Below are positions 10,171 through 20,162 of a stretch of 64,000 nt of DNA, piece after piece. The position numbers were made by a program, and so were the translations under genes. Every line of letters starts with the position of its first letter. The first letter of the stretch is position 1. The DNA is taken from NCBI GenBank assembly GCA_035771165.1, contig JAWNZC010000372.1, positions 1,583,501 to 1,647,500 of the forward strand. The letters run 5' to 3'. This DNA is from Paragorgia papillata. Taxonomy: Eukaryota > Cnidaria > Anthozoa > Scleralcyonacea > Coralliidae. The notes under the pieces were generated by a model, which was not told where the DNA came from, searched no databases, and saw only the letters and a list, made by a program, of their open reading frames with translations.

Positions 10171-10503
10171 GTGAGTTATGGTCGAAGAATGTGGGAAAAA
10201 CAACAGCGGAAAGCTGACGAAGCAGGCTGTATGAAGTGTGGGTTATGCGGGCAGAGACATCTGTATCCAGTTGATGGAAAACCCTGGCGTAAAGACGAGT
10301 CAAAGCAAATGGTAGAAAGTTGGAGAAACCATTCCGAATTAAAGCGTGAATTTAAATCAGACGATAGTGAATTTATTCCTAATAATTATTCTATTGAAGA
10401 ATTGAATGCAGATATTACATCTATGGAAGAAAGTGAAGAATTTAAAACTGATTTGTTTAAAATTAATGAGAAGAGAAAAATGAATAAAGACAAAGAAGAT
10501 TGA
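10171..10503 (+). CDS. Small protein with CxxC-xxC-xxxH motif (unknown)
   Basis: The frame is open from about 10141 and ends with TGA at 10501-10503. The first in-frame ATG is at 10192; the frame upstream encodes a Trp-rich stretch, so a longer start lost to frameshift is possible. The only recognisable feature is CMKCGLCGQRH, a likely zinc-binding cluster, followed by an acidic Ser/Glu-rich C-terminal half. Function unknown. Confidence 0.45.
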   Translation: MSYGRRMWEKQQRKADEAGCMKCGLCGQRHLYPVDGKPWRKDESKQMVESWRNHSELKREFKSDDSEFIPNNYSIEELNADITSMEESEEFKTDLFKINEKRKMNKDKED

Positions 10504-10681
10504 ACTAACAGTTTTTTTTTAATTAATTAATTTACAGTTCATAATGTGATACAGTGTAAGATTTTTTACATATATTAATAATAAAATGATAAGGAAATGG
10601 AAAATTGTTGAATGGAAAGTTCTAAATAAAAAAAATAATTTTTTTTTACAAGATTGCATCCAGTTTCTAAAAAAAAAATTA

Positions 10682-11344
10682 TTATTTGTTTAAAAATTTC
10701 ACAAGATCTGCTGCATTTCCGTTCCATACTAATATGTTGGGTTTGTCAGTCGTTACTACGCATTCAAGACCTTTAGATTCTATTGTTGTCCACCAGAGGG
10801 AACTTTTCTTTTTAAAAAAAAATAAATTAAAGACGTGTAAATCCCCTTTTGTTTTTTTTATTGCATTAATGTCAACGTAAAAACGAACAAATTCGCTACG
10901 TACTTCGGGGTGAACTTGATAAACAGTAGATAGAAACGCGTCAAGCGTAACCGATGTATCCCATACATCACACCACATCAATTTACTCTCGAAGTTATCA
11001 CTTGTAATTTTTATTTTTCTATCCACCTTTTTTGCAGTTTCGTATTTTTCCGTTCGGTTTTTCTTCGATGTTTCATCCTCATCGGACGGAAAGAATCCCG
11101 CGTAATCAATAGTGAAACTGAATTCGCCTGCTTTATCTTTTGGCCAAGTACGCATATATTTCACTAACGCATTGATAAATCCCAGTTTTCCATTATTTAG
11201 AGAGAACGGTTCATTTTTTAGTAGTTCCTTATTTTTTTCCAAATAACCTTTCCATGCCCTTTCGCTGATCTCACGCATCATTACGTTATGTTCTTTATCA
11301 GTCATATCAAATCTTACCTCATTTTCGTTAGTTGTTTTAGCCAT
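10682..11344 (-). CDS. Unknown 220-residue soluble protein
   Basis: Intact ATG-to-stop frame and one of the longest unbroken viral genes. Mixed alpha/beta composition with several Trp and Tyr, no signal or membrane segment, and no domain I recognise. The end reads as a strand-rich fold (WTTIESKGLECVVTT, NILVWNGNAADLV). A TATA-like element lies 40-50 bp upstream of the ATG. It stands alone on the minus strand in a plus-strand arm, facing the left array tail-to-tail. Confidence 0.65.
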   Translation of the reverse strand: MAKTTNENEVRFDMTDKEHNVMMREISERAWKGYLEKNKELLKNEPFSLNNGKLGFINALVKYMRTWPKDKAGEFSFTIDYAGFFPSDEDETSKKNRTEKYETAKKVDRKIKITSDNFESKLMWCDVWDTSVTLDAFLSTVYQVHPEVRSEFVRFYVDINAIKKTKGDLHVFNLFFFKKKSSLWWTTIESKGLECVVTTDKPNILVWNGNAADLVKFLNK

Positions 11345-11383
11345 TTTTATTTTTTGGGTATTGATTTTTTATTAAACCCTCTC

Positions 11384-11393
11384 TATATATAGT
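11384..11393 (-). promoter_or_regulatory. TATA-like promoter of the 10682-11344 gene
   Basis: On minus the sequence reads ACTATATATAGAGAGGG, centred about 45 bp upstream of the start codon at 11344. This fits a eukaryotic TATA-box distance from a short leader. Confidence 0.4.
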
Positions 11394-11490
11394 ATATTTT
11401 GTTTCCAAATATGGGTATTTTTTATTTAAAAAAAAAAAAAAGGTATTAAAAGAGAGAATCTTTTTAAAATATTTTTTAGTACACGTTTAA

Positions 11491-12294
11491 TACGCGTGTA
11501 AAGGAAAGTATGTTGAAGGAGGAAAAAATAAAAATAAGAAATGCTTTAATTTTAAAAAGTATTTTGATTTACAATTTAACTCAGATTATTGTTGTTCTGT
11601 ATTACCTGTAAATGATAAAATTAAATATTATTTTAGGATTAAACCTTCAAATAATACGAAGAATGATGATTTTCATTTAATTGGAAGTATAAATGACGTA
11701 ACAGATGAAATGTATGCGCCTGTAGCGGGGAAAAAACACTCGCTTTTTTCCTACATAAATGCAACGTATGGCGATGCATTTTTATCGATATGTTTTTTTA
11801 TATATTCAATTTCCCCATATCTTTTTTATCATTGTTGGGATTATGATGCGAATGATATAATGCTATTTGATGATTTAAACGATACTTTTTGGATTAATAC
11901 TGATTTAATTTATAATTTAGCAGTGATTTTTTCAATGTTTTGCGATAAGCATAATCCAAACGGTGTATTAGCAAGCGATATTAGCGCTAAATATAATATG
12001 GATTTATTTGATATATATATCCGCGATCATTTACAATTCGATCTTAATTTTGATTTTTATAGTATAGAAAATGCTTTTGTGTATAGAACAAATGATATAT
12101 GTAGATTCAAAAATTGTAGACAAGAAGTAAATCATCTAAGAAAATTTAAATATACGTTGTCTAAACTAAATAATAAAAAAAAAATGGAAAAAATTAAACA
12201 AATAATCCCAATAGCAACATTATGTAATAGTCTGATTATTCATCAAAAAACTATTTTAAGTACGAAAAAAAAATTGTTTTGTAGAAATAATTAA
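11491..12294 (+). CDS. Left paralog of the 29.4-30.7 kb gene pair (unknown function)
   Basis: The frame is open from the stop at 11488-11490. The first ATG in frame is 11710, but the coding signal clearly begins earlier (CFNFKKYFD, CCSVLP near 11545-11620). Key blocks are FIYSISPYLFY, MFCDKHNPNGVLA and ICRFKNCRQ. All three reappear in order in the protein at 30105-30674 (FSIAPNLLY, CDAHNPSGILR, CCRFKNCRQ), and the upstream part resembles the end of 29381-30091. The 5' end is therefore truncated relative to the right copy. Cys/His spacing hints at metal binding. Function unknown. Confidence 0.5.
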   Translation, partial: YACKGKYVEGGKNKNKKCFNFKKYFDLQFNSDYCCSVLPVNDKIKYYFRIKPSNNTKNDDFHLIGSINDVTDEMYAPVAGKKHSLFSYINATYGDAFLSICFFIYSISPYLFYHCWDYDANDIMLFDDLNDTFWINTDLIYNLAVIFSMFCDKHNPNGVLASDISAKYNMDLFDIYIRDHLQFDLNFDFYSIENAFVYRTNDICRFKNCRQEVNHLRKFKYTLSKLNNKKKMEKIKQIIPIATLCNSLIIHQKTILSTKKKLFCRNN

Positions 12295-12410
12295 TGAAGA
12301 ACTAACAGAAATTAGAATTAGATATGTAGAGTACGTATATTCGAATATAAATGTATTAGCTGAATTAAATTTGAACAGTAACAATCTGTGAATTTGAAAA
12401 AAAAAAATTT

Positions 12411-12548
12411 ATGCAATTTCCTATTTGTCAACGATTTTTTAAAGAATGTATAAATTTTTTATGTAAAAATAATAATTTTTCCGAAAAATATTTTGTTGAA
12501 TGTGTAAATTTTTATAATGATTCTTTAACCTTATATGGTCTAAAATAA
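12411..12548 (+). CDS. Possible 45-residue Cys-containing peptide
   Basis: ATG after an A9TTT run, continuous to TAA 12546-12548. Contains FPICQRFFKEC and a similar YFVECVNF block 25 residues later, suggesting an internal duplication of a short C-containing unit. Small size keeps confidence low. Confidence 0.25.
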   Translation: MQFPICQRFFKECINFLCKNNNFSEKYFVECVNFYNDSLTLYGLK

Positions 12549-12638
12549 TTTGTTTGTTTACAAAAAAAAAAAGAAATGATATATATGTAAGTTGTTTTTT
12601 GGGTAAACTTCACATTCGCTTTGGTTATTTGGTGAAAG

Positions 12639-13291
12639 ATGGAACTGTATTTGAGAGAATACACGCAATACGAACATTCGTTAGTAAAGTATCCTGATTT
12701 ATCACAAAAAATCGTAGCATTGAAAAAAAAAATGATAAAGCGGTACTAGCTAAAGCCTACCCAACCAGTAAGCAATGTTTGAAATTTTTGGTCAACAGCG
12801 AAATGGAATTGGATATGGATATCATTCCAGAATTGATTAATGCCCTCAACAACACAAACGCAACAAGTGATTGGTCATCTCAAACATTTGTGGTTGTTTC
12901 TGAATATATGAATTACAAGAATTACATGAATTACATGCGTCTCGTGTTGCGCAATAATGATTTTGGTTCGGGTGAACTTGTTGTTCAAAAGAAAGCAATT
13001 ATTCTTCCCGAGGAAGATTTAAAGTTCAATGAAGAAGAAGACGATAATGCTGATATAACCTACAACGAATTCACTACGCCAGGACTAGCCAAATGGGAAG
13101 ATCAATGGGGAAATTTTTCGTTTAAGAAAAACGATAATTTGGGTGAAATTGCAACAAAACAGTTGGGGAATTTTTATCATGCTGTGAAAAGAACAACTAA
13201 AAAAAGAAAAAAGAAAACTGAAACAAGTGTGGAAAAGAAGAAGAAGAAGCAGCTAGAAATTGAAACATTGAATTCCGTTCCCGTTGAGTGA
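12639..13291 (+). CDS. Unknown protein with Lys-rich tail, one frameshift
   Basis: ATG at 12639 opens a 35-codon frame that ends just after an A9 run at about 12722-12731. The neighbouring frame continues without pause to TGA 13289-13291, so a one-base difference in the A-run splits the gene. The second part has an acidic segment (EEEDDNAD) and ends in a stretch of Lys/Arg (KKRKKKTE, KKKKKQ) that could be a nuclear localisation signal. No recognised domain. Confidence 0.5.
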
Positions 13292-13520
13292 GTTAGATTT
13301 TAATAAAAATGAAAAAGGGAAAAAAAATAAAATTAATGATGCAGCTTTAGCTGAGTTATTATATTATTTTAGTTCGGGTAAATTAAGTTTAGAAGATTGT
13401 ATTTGTCGTTACAATGATAATATAAATGCAGGTTTAAAAGATGAAAATAAATTTGATTTTGCTAGTATGTTAATTTCTGGTGAAATGGAGGAAATTAGAG
13501 AGTTAATTGAGAAAATATAA
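13284..13520 (+). CDS. Small acidic/lysine protein upstream of integrase (unknown)
   Basis: Frame of about 78 residues overlapping the end of the preceding gene by 8 bp, with no in-frame ATG near the 5' end. It may be a frameshifted extension of the previous gene. It contains LAELLYYFSSGKLSLEDCI and an EMEEIRELIEKI C-terminus, probably helical. Function unknown. Confidence 0.35.
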   Translation: MSELDFNKNEKGKKNKINDAALAELLYYFSSGKLSLEDCICRYNDNINAGLKDENKFDFASMLISGEMEEIRELIEKI

Positions 13521-13553
13521 TTTATTTTTTTTGTTGTAGAAAAAACAAAAAAA

Positions 13554-14439
13554 ATGAGAGAAAAAAAGAGACAGTTTTCAGAAGAATTCATAAGAAAAGC
13601 TGCAAGATTATTGAAAGGAGAAACATTAGAAAAAGAACATTTAGAGAAATATAAACAACATAGAAGTATTAAAAAAATAAATAAACGCTTAAATATTAAT
13701 AATGTAAGTGAAAAAAATGAACAATGGTGTATTGATTTAGCAGAAAATAAAGATTTATCAAGACATAATAAACAATTTCGTTATTGGTTGGTTTGTATTG
13801 ATGTTTATTCAAGATATGTATGGGTTGAACTTTTAAAGAAAAACACTGCAAAAAATACAGCAAATAAATTTGAAAATATTTTGAAAAAAGAAGATCCGCC
13901 TACAAAAATACAATGTGATGAGGGTACAGAATTTCAATTAATTCGTAAAGAATTGAGTAAAAAATATGGATTTTCTGTTTTTCACACTTACAATCGTGAA
14001 ATTAAAGCATCACATGTTGAGAGAGTAATTCAAACTTTAAAAAAAATGGTAAGACGTGTTTTAACATTAACTCGAGAATTTGATTATCATAGTTATTTAC
14101 ACATAATCGTTGAAAGATACAATAAATCACCGCATTCAAGTTTGAACGGCTCTACACCGCATGATGTATATCGTGGAAACAAAAAAAAATAAAATAAAAT
14201 ATAATGCTACGTAAAATGATATCACTTTCACAAAGAATGTCCTAAAAGAAGGAACTGCTGTACGAATTGTTGCCGCAAAAAACAATATTTTTGAAAAAAG
14301 TAGTTTACGCAGTTGGACTGATGAAAAATTTAAAATAAATAAAGTATTTGTTACCGATCCAATTACGTACGAATTAAAAGATTTTAATAACGAAAAAATA
14401 ACTGGAATATTTTATTTGGAAGAATTACAGAAAATATGA
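13554..14439 (+). CDS. Retroviral-type (Polinton) integrase, DDE
   Basis: Catalyses strand transfer of the viral ends into the host genome. The first segment (13554-14192, 212 residues) has the RNase H-fold core with the catalytic triad visible: D61 in WCIDLAE, D122 in CDEGTEF and E156 in SHVERVIQ, with 33 residues between the last two. YNKSPHSSL follows the core, as in Polinton integrases. After a stop in an A9 run at 14190, another frame carries a C-terminal SH3/chromo-like DNA-binding part (GTAVRI, SWTDEKF, ITGIFYLEEL) to TGA 14437-14439, so the gene is interrupted once. The stop overlaps the next gene's ATG. Start chosen at the ATG preceded by an A7 run. Confidence 0.88.
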
Positions 14440-15376
14440 ATTTACAAATTTTAAGCAATGCTGTGAAAGAAGGAAGAACTAATTACGCAAATGACTTTGA
14501 GATGAAATTATTTAAGCCTATCGATGGATTAAATCAAGAAGTATTTTTTGAAGTTACATCCATTTCCTACCCTTCGACAACAAAAAACATAGCCGATGAG
14601 GAATGTTGGTTTGCGTTAGATATACAATACCGTAATTTTAGACGGTTTGAGCCAATGGGCTTTTATAAAGATTGTTCTTTACAATTATTATTGGATAAAA
14701 ATATCATTGAACAAGGATTTTATAGTTTAGAAAAATTAATAAATTATATAAATAATTGTGTACATGAATATGATATTTTTTTTTACTCGATAATAATGGT
14801 AAAATAAAAATAACAGCAAATATATACATTGAATATTGGTTAAAACAGATATATGATAATGCAATAGAAAGTGATGATGGTACACCAATTGAAATTTTTC
14901 ATTTATCAAAAGCGTCAATAAATAAAGAAAATAAAAAAAAATATTTTTTTATAGAGATTAATTTGAAATTTTCTAAAAATTTAGCATTTATATTAGGCTT
15001 TTTGGATACAACGATTAATTTTAATCAAAATACAGATCAAAAGAAACTTGATAGTACGCAACATACAGTTATTGCAAATTATTTACCCGATATTTCTGAT
15101 GGATTGGATAAAATATTTGTTTATTGTGAAGAATTAGAAAGAAGTTTTATTGGTGATACGTACGTCATCAGAATTATTAACTACAATTCCAATTCGTTGG
15201 AGTGAGCAAGGAAAGGGAATGGTGAATTAATCGTTTATTCACCACCCTCAGTTAAAAGAAAATTTAAAAAAATGAAAATAAATTCATTGCATATAATATT
15301 AAAAGACAGCGTGGGAAAAAAAATTCCATTTGATTCAGGAACTGTTAGTATTGAAGGATTAATTCATAATGCTTAA
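14436..15376 (+). CDS. Penton-like minor capsid protein (single jelly roll), frameshifted
   Basis: Forms the capsid vertices in Polinton/adintovirus-type particles. Evidence is a position directly between integrase and capsid genes, an N-terminus with an NDFEMKLFKPI block typical of these pentons, and a C-terminal strand region (INSLHIILKDSVGKKIPFD) ending 15376. Three open segments (14436-14807, about 14785-15205 and about 15220-15376) lie in different frames with breaks at a T9 run near 14777 and near 15205-15225. Total length of about 310 residues suits the family. The last codons overlap the next ATG at 15369. Confidence 0.65.
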
Positions 15377-15875
15377 GGTAAAATTAAAAGAGAGAGGTGG
15401 AATTTTATGTATTGAAAAATATGAATTTACGCATTCTTTTTTAAAACCAGAAACGTATAACAATAATAACGTGTTATGGAATTTAAATTTTATTGAATGT
15501 AAAGGAATAAAAGGAAATTTTCGTTTATTATTTTCAAGAAAAATTGATTTTTCTGGATTTAAAAAAAATTTAGAAGAAAAAAACCCAAAAAATTTAAAAA
15601 TTGTAAATACAAAGGATTCTCATTTAACACGTACAAACAACCCTGACGCTTCTAGCCAATTTTTTTTATTTGCAAAACGTTTATTATTATTTGTTAATGA
15701 AAAAGATTTTTATGGAATGAATAATAATAATAAAAGAAAATTACCTTTTTTTTTATTAACGAATTTAAAAGATGCTAAAGAAAAAATTCAGTTTTTTATT
15801 GCATACGAAAATGATTACAATTTAAAAAATGAAAAAATTACATTTTATTTAAGTTTATATGAAGATGAAAACTGA
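15369..15875 (+). CDS. Unknown 168-residue protein in the capsid block
   Basis: Intact. Starts at an ATG overlapping the penton stop. Rich in Phe, Asn and Lys with alternating hydrophobic stretches (FRLLFSRKIDFSGF, FFLFAKRLLLF) suggesting beta strands. Position between penton and major capsid genes points to a virion or assembly role, which is inference only. Confidence 0.5.
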   Translation: MLKVKLKERGGILCIEKYEFTHSFLKPETYNNNNVLWNLNFIECKGIKGNFRLLFSRKIDFSGFKKNLEEKNPKNLKIVNTKDSHLTRTNNPDASSQFFLFAKRLLLFVNEKDFYGMNNNNKRKLPFFLLTNLKDAKEKIQFFIAYENDYNLKNEKITFYLSLYEDEN

Positions 15876-15926
15876 ACATTACGTTTTTTGAATTGGTAAA
15901 AGAACGATCTGAATTGTCTGAAAAAA

Positions 15927-16208
15927 ATGGATAAATTAATGGGCGAAAAAACTGGAAAATTAACTGGAAAATTAACTGAAAGGGATTATGTTGAATTAAT
16001 GAATGGTACAAGAAATGGTGGAGAATATCAAGCAGGACATTTTATAATTTCAAAAAGTAGTTTAACTAAAGAAGAAATTTTATTGAATGGTCATGTGGGT
16101 TTACCAAAAAATATGTCTGAAGATCACGATAAAAAATTAATAAAAACCAAAAAAAGAAAGAGAACAAAAACACCGATTGATCCTGCGCTCTTACGTTTAA
16201 CACGCTAA
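15927..16208 (+). CDS. Small basic-tailed protein in the capsid block
   Basis: 93 residues, intact, ATG after an A6 run. Short direct repeat TGKLTGKLTE near the start and a KTKKRKRTKT basic tail. Could be a minor core or scaffold protein by position. No domain recognised. Confidence 0.5.
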   Translation: MDKLMGEKTGKLTGKLTERDYVELMNGTRNGGEYQAGHFIISKSSLTKEEILLNGHVGLPKNMSEDHDKKLIKTKKRKRTKTPIDPALLRLTR

Positions 16209-16323
16209 AAAAAGTGTTTATTTAAAAAAAATAATATTTTGTAATCATTTAAAATAAGTGTTTTTTATAAAAAAAATCATTACTTGTTTGTTTCTCGTTG
16301 TTGTTTTAACTAAAGAAAAAAAA

Positions 16324-16472
16324 ATGGGAAAAAAGGAAGAACAAGAAGAAGAAGAATAATAATAAGAAGAAAAGTACAAAAAGGAGGTGCTTTTGGAGCA
16401 GCTTTAGCACTTGGAATGTTTCTTCCTCAGCTATTAAACACTACAGGAAAAATTTTTAAAATTAACGTTTAA
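16324..16472 (+). CDS. Tiny basic/hydrophobic virion-type peptide, frameshifted near its start
   Basis: After ATG 16324 one frame stops early, while a neighbouring frame runs to TAA 16470-16472. It encodes an Arg/Lys-rich N-terminus followed by a Gly/Ala-rich hydrophobic segment (GGAFGAALALGMFLP). A basic head and small-residue hydrophobic tail resemble small core or membrane-active peptides of adenovirus-like viruses. It lies just before the major capsid gene. Confidence 0.35.
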
Positions 16473-16493
16473 AAAAAATAATAAAAAAATAAA

Positions 16494-17780
16494 ATGGAAA
16501 TAGATCCTTCAGAACAAGAGGTTGAACAACACGATACATTATTTAGTAAACCGCTAGAATTTTTTAAATCAAGTCCATATAATGATCTTTTTTTGGAAAA
16601 ACGTTTAATTGAAATTTTTTCGAATCCAAAAGATAAATTTTCTGGGGTATATAGTTTCACTCACAATGGTAATAGTATTGGGTTAATGAGAACAAGTGAT
16701 GCTGAATTATCAGCGGATGTTAGTATTACTAACGATGCAGGTGTATTATCAACTGCAAACGCAAGACTTGTTCCTCCGCCTCTTATTTTACGAACATTAT
16801 GGAAAATAAAAGAATTAATGGTGAATGATTGTTTAGTTACACCTGCTGATAATTTTTCTTATTATGCTTCATATCTTAAATTTATAATACGCGAATCACC
16901 AACGCAATATAAAGATTCCCCAGAGGTAAATTGTTGTTATCACGATACAGCAGGTCAAATGGAAACCATGTTGGGAAACAATGTAGGAATGTTAAACAGA
17001 CATACACTTTTAAATGCTACTACAGCTCATTTAATTGATATTGTTGACTTACCCTGTTTCAGTGGCGATGGCGGTGAACAATTTCTTCCAAGTGCTTTTA
17101 AAGTTGAAATAAGATTATCAAGAGCTGATAATCGAGTCGTATGCCAACAAAAAAGGCCGGTAAAATTGGTTTGGAAAATTTTAAGTTGACAATTCCGTTT
17201 TTAAAACCAATTAACAGACGCGTTAAATACATCGTTTGTGACAAATCAAAAAGAAGCTAAATATTATTCTACTACATTACGTACAGTAACAGAGACTATT
17301 CCGGTTGGTAGAAGAAGCTTAATTGTAAACGATATATTTAATGGTAGTTGTCCAGTACGTTTATTTATGATGTTTGTTCGTCAAAATAATTTCAACGGTA
17401 CAGCTCTATCTAATGCGTTTAGATTTCGATTGGAAAATATTTCAAATATTAATATTTCAGTAAATAATGTTAGTGTGGAAACTATAAAAAATTCAATAGA
17501 AGCCTACCGATTATTACGTAAAGTGCTTAATAAAAGATTTTCAGAAATGCCTATAACTTACAACCAATTTATTAACGGTTATGCAATTTTCGGATTCGAT
17601 CTAACATCAAATAATGATACTCATCTAAAAGTATTACCCAATCGACCCAGCGGTGTAGTTAACGCGCATATTGAATTTTCACAAAATACAGCTGTTGGAG
17701 TAATGCTGTTTATTGGTGAATTTCGTAACGAAATAAAAGTCGGAGTTTCGTCACCAGCTCGTTTATTGTACAATATTTGA
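16494..17780 (+). CDS. Major capsid protein (double jelly roll), frameshifted in the middle
   Basis: Builds the hexon-like capsomers of the particle. The N-terminal segment 16494-17189 has a TSDAELSADVSITND region and a C-terminal block with LPCFSGDGGEQFLPSAFKVE and KLVWK. The C-terminal segment 17238-17780 covers the second jelly roll (RLFMMFVRQNNFNG, NGYAIFGFDLTSN, VVNAHIEFSQ, VMLFIGEFRNEI). Between 17187 and 17238 the coding signal moves to another frame (IPFLKPINRRV) and back, so two small length changes lie there. Total of about 428 residues fits Polinton-type capsid proteins. Located centrally in the capsid block. Confidence 0.8.
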
Positions 17781-17951
17781 TGGAGAACTCGTCGTCGATT
17801 TGATGGAAAAAGAAGAAAATAAAAACAATAAAAAAAATAAAAGAAATTAACAAAAAAACAAAAACATTTACCCTTTATATTATTACGCAACATGTAACCT
17901 CTACTTTGGATCGCACGTAGAAGAGGAAGACGCAACTGTGGTAAACAAAAA

Positions 17952-18065
17952 ATGAAAAAAAAAAGTAAAAAAAAACAATCGATAAAAACAAAAATTGTTG
18001 ATCCAAATAAACATTTAAACAAAGAACATATCGTTATTTATCCACTTATTTCAAAATTTAGTTAA
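17952..18065 (+). CDS. Possible 37-residue lysine-rich peptide
   Basis: ATG followed by a poly-Lys head and an NKHLNKEHIVIYP tail. Upstream, 17780-17945 also encodes Arg-rich stretches in broken frames (RTRRRFDGKRRK, IARRRGRRN), so this may be the remaining end of a basic DNA-condensing core protein. Low certainty because of extreme A-richness. Confidence 0.3.
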   Translation: MKKKSKKKQSIKTKIVDPNKHLNKEHIVIYPLISKFS

Positions 18066-18071
18066 AAAAAC

Positions 18072-18347
18072 ATGGAGAAGGAAAAAGAAGAAATTTCTGA
18101 GTTTGAAACTGATAATGAAGAAGAAGAAAAAAAAAAGAAAAATCTGAAGAAATTTCTGAATTTGAATCTTCTGATGACGAAGAAGAAGAAGAAGAAGAAG
18201 AAGAAGAAGAAGAAAAAAAAAGAAGAAGAAGAAGAAAGTATGATTGAAGAATATAGTAGCAATACTGATGATAATGAGGGTGATAATGAAGATGAAGAAG
18301 ACGAAACAAAAATATTAAAAACTATTATGTTATATAATCAAATTTAA
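18072..18347 (+). CDS. Acidic low-complexity protein with GAA repeat
   Basis: Glu/Asp/Lys-rich frame interrupted by a (GAA)n microsatellite at about 18178-18235. Depending on frame the repeat encodes poly-Lys or poly-Glu, and the flanking acidic segments suggest poly-Glu was original. The C-terminus has a long Asp/Glu run. Repeat-length change has probably shifted the frame. Confidence 0.4.
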   Translation: MEKEKEEISEFETDNEEEEKKKKNLKKFLNLNLLMTKKKKKKKKKKKKKKEEEEESMIEEYSSNTDDNEGDNEDEEDETKILKTIMLYNQI

Positions 18348-18354
18348 AAAAAAA

Positions 18355-18653
18355 ATGAAAAACAAAAATTTTTACCGCAAATTAATAAATTTCTTAAATC
18401 AAATATGAGAAAAAAACATACTTTATATAACAAATCTTTACAAAAAAAAATTATTACGTTATTAAAAAATATTGTAAATAAAAAAATTCCAATACAATGT
18501 TCACGTGAATATAAATATATTCTTAAAAAAATAGCATGTAATAAAATCGATTCATTTGATCTTAAGTTAATGATATGTGAAGATCACTGTTTAGCTGGTA
18601 TTCTAGAAAAAGGTTGTAATTATATTTCTGCAATTAAAAAAAATGGTGAATAG
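18355..18653 (+). CDS. Unknown basic protein in the capsid block
   Basis: ATG 18355 directly after an A10 run leads into a frame that is lost. The frame from about 18360 to 18653 (in-frame ATG at 18405) encodes a lysine-rich helical protein with three cysteines in the second half (CSREYKYI, MICEDHCLAGILEKGC). Stop overlaps the next gene's ATG at 18643. Function unknown. Confidence 0.4.
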
Positions 18654-19174
18654 ACTACAATTAGTTGATTCAGTTAAATTAAATGAAATGTTTGAACATA
18701 TAAAAGCTGCTCGTAATGAAAAAAGATTTTTACAAGGAATAAAAAATCAAGATGAATATGAACTTAATGAAAAAAAAAAGGATTTAGAAAATCTCGTTAC
18801 AGATGGTCAGAAAGAACGTGTTGGTGAAAGTATGCTACAATTTAAAAAAAAATTATATATTACAAACGTAAAATTGATGATGAAAAAAAAAGGGCGTAGT
18901 AAAAGCAGAGGAGGAAGAACCGGCGGGCAGAAGTGGTACTGCTAATGTAAATGAAACAAGAATAAAAATTAAAAAAAAAAAAAAAGGAATGAGTGAAGAA
19001 AATATAAAAATGGGTAAATTAAATATTAATAGAGCAGATTTAATATATGATTTATCACATAATGCTACTAAACAAACATCTTTTAATTTGTCAGCGAGTC
19101 AACATGATGTAGCATTAAAATATTTAAAAAAAATAAAAATATGCCAACAAGTTTTATTCGGAATAATTTATTAA
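18643..19174 (+). CDS. Unknown coiled-coil/basic protein, frameshifted
   Basis: ATG 18643 after an A7 run. The first 100 residues form a charged helix (NEKKKDLENLVTDGQKERV) then a basic tail to 18945. A different frame carries on through 18989-19174 (NRADLIYDLSHNATKQTSF). The two open segments, separated by an A15 run at 18971-18985, are probably one gene. Likely a virion protein by position. Confidence 0.35.
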
Positions 19175-19356
19175 AAAAAATATATAAAGGTAATGATAAA
19201 CCTTCTACTGATAAATCTTCTTCTGACGATTATGAGCTGGATAATCTTTTTAATGAACACGAGGAAGTAAAGAAAAAAACAAACAAAACACTATCGCTAA
19301 TTCCAAAACCGTTTAAAAAATATAATCGTGTAAAAATACGGAGTAGAAAACAATGA
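19141..19356 (+). CDS. Small unknown protein directly upstream of the protease
   Basis: 71 residues; ATG at 19141. Acidic centre (SSSDDYELDNLFNEHEE) and basic end (KIRSRKQ). Its TGA overlaps the protease ATG (ATGA at 19353). It may instead be the C-terminal part of the preceding frameshifted gene. Confidence 0.4.
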   Translation: MPTSFIRNNLLKKIYKGNDKPSTDKSSSDDYELDNLFNEHEEVKKKTNKTLSLIPKPFKKYNRVKIRSRKQ

Positions 19357-19941
19357 ATAATTGTAAAGATTTATGTTTTTTAAATCGTTTTCTTTTTACA
19401 AACGAGATTAATGAAATTGCTGTCAATAATTTTTTTTTTTTTAAATTTTTCTTGGGTACATTTGCTGCCAATGAATTTTCAGCAAATATTAAAGAAAAAA
19501 AAAAATGGCTGTTGTTGGATATGGAATACCGATGAAAGTCATGAAGAGGGGCGACATTGGGTTGCAGTATGGCTAGATAATAATAAAAAAAAAAAATTTT
19601 ATAGTTTTGCAAAATCTGTAAATTTTTATAATAGAAATTATTGGAAAGAATATGCAAAAACAAATAATTTTATTTTTATTATATATTGTCAAAAAAAATC
19701 TTTACAATCAATAATTACTTATACTTGTGGTTATTGGTGTTTATTATATTTGTATAATAAAAGTAGAAATAAAGATGAAAATAATAATAATAAATGGAAA
19801 ATAAAAAATGTAAAATATAAACGTAAAATAAATAATGATTTATTTTTAAAGAAAAAACTAGATTCAAAGTATGGTAAAATTATTGATAAAATTATATTTA
19901 AAAAATGTTGTAAAAAAAGGAAAATTATTTTATTTTATTAA
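19353..19941 (+). CDS. Adenovirus-type maturation cysteine protease, frameshifted
   Basis: Cleaves capsid and core precursors in adenovirus-like and Polinton-like particles (peptidase C5-like). The N-terminal frame (19353-19535) has FLGTFAANEF. After a break in an A9 run near 19496-19504 the main part continues in the frame covering 19411-19941. Catalytic His is in RHWVAVW (about 19551-19570), the Gln that supports the oxyanion hole in SLQS, and the catalytic Cys in TCGYWCLLY (about 19725-19750). The acidic residue normally following the His segment is not evident (YSFAKS where a DSxG is expected). C-terminal 50 residues are Lys-rich. Confidence 0.75.
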
Positions 19942-19963
19942 AAAATTAATGGTTATTTTTTTT

Positions 19964-20101
19964 CTACTTTTCTTCTTTACAAATAATTTTTAATATATTT
20001 TTACTATTTACACGTATACCATTACATTTTACACATTTTTTAAAAAATTTTTTAACAATAAAAAAGTTTTTTTTCCGTCTATTTTTCCTTTTTTTATACA
20101 T
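19964..20101 (-). CDS. Possible 45-residue basic CxxC peptide
   Basis: Minus ORF from ATG 20101 to TAG 19966-19964, very Lys/Arg-rich with a single CVKC pair. Lies at the convergent junction of plus and minus blocks. Could be a chance frame. Confidence 0.25.
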   Translation of the reverse strand: MYKKRKNRRKKNFFIVKKFFKKCVKCNGIRVNSKNILKIICKEEK

Positions 20102-20162
20102 TTACCAAACTGAACCTAATGAAAAATGTGTGTCACGACGTGAATGTCTATTTTTTTATCTC

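Noticed and set aside
18058..18309. Poly-Ser and poly-Phe frames on minus
   Set aside because: Translations of the (GAA)n microsatellite on the opposite strand of the acidic gene.
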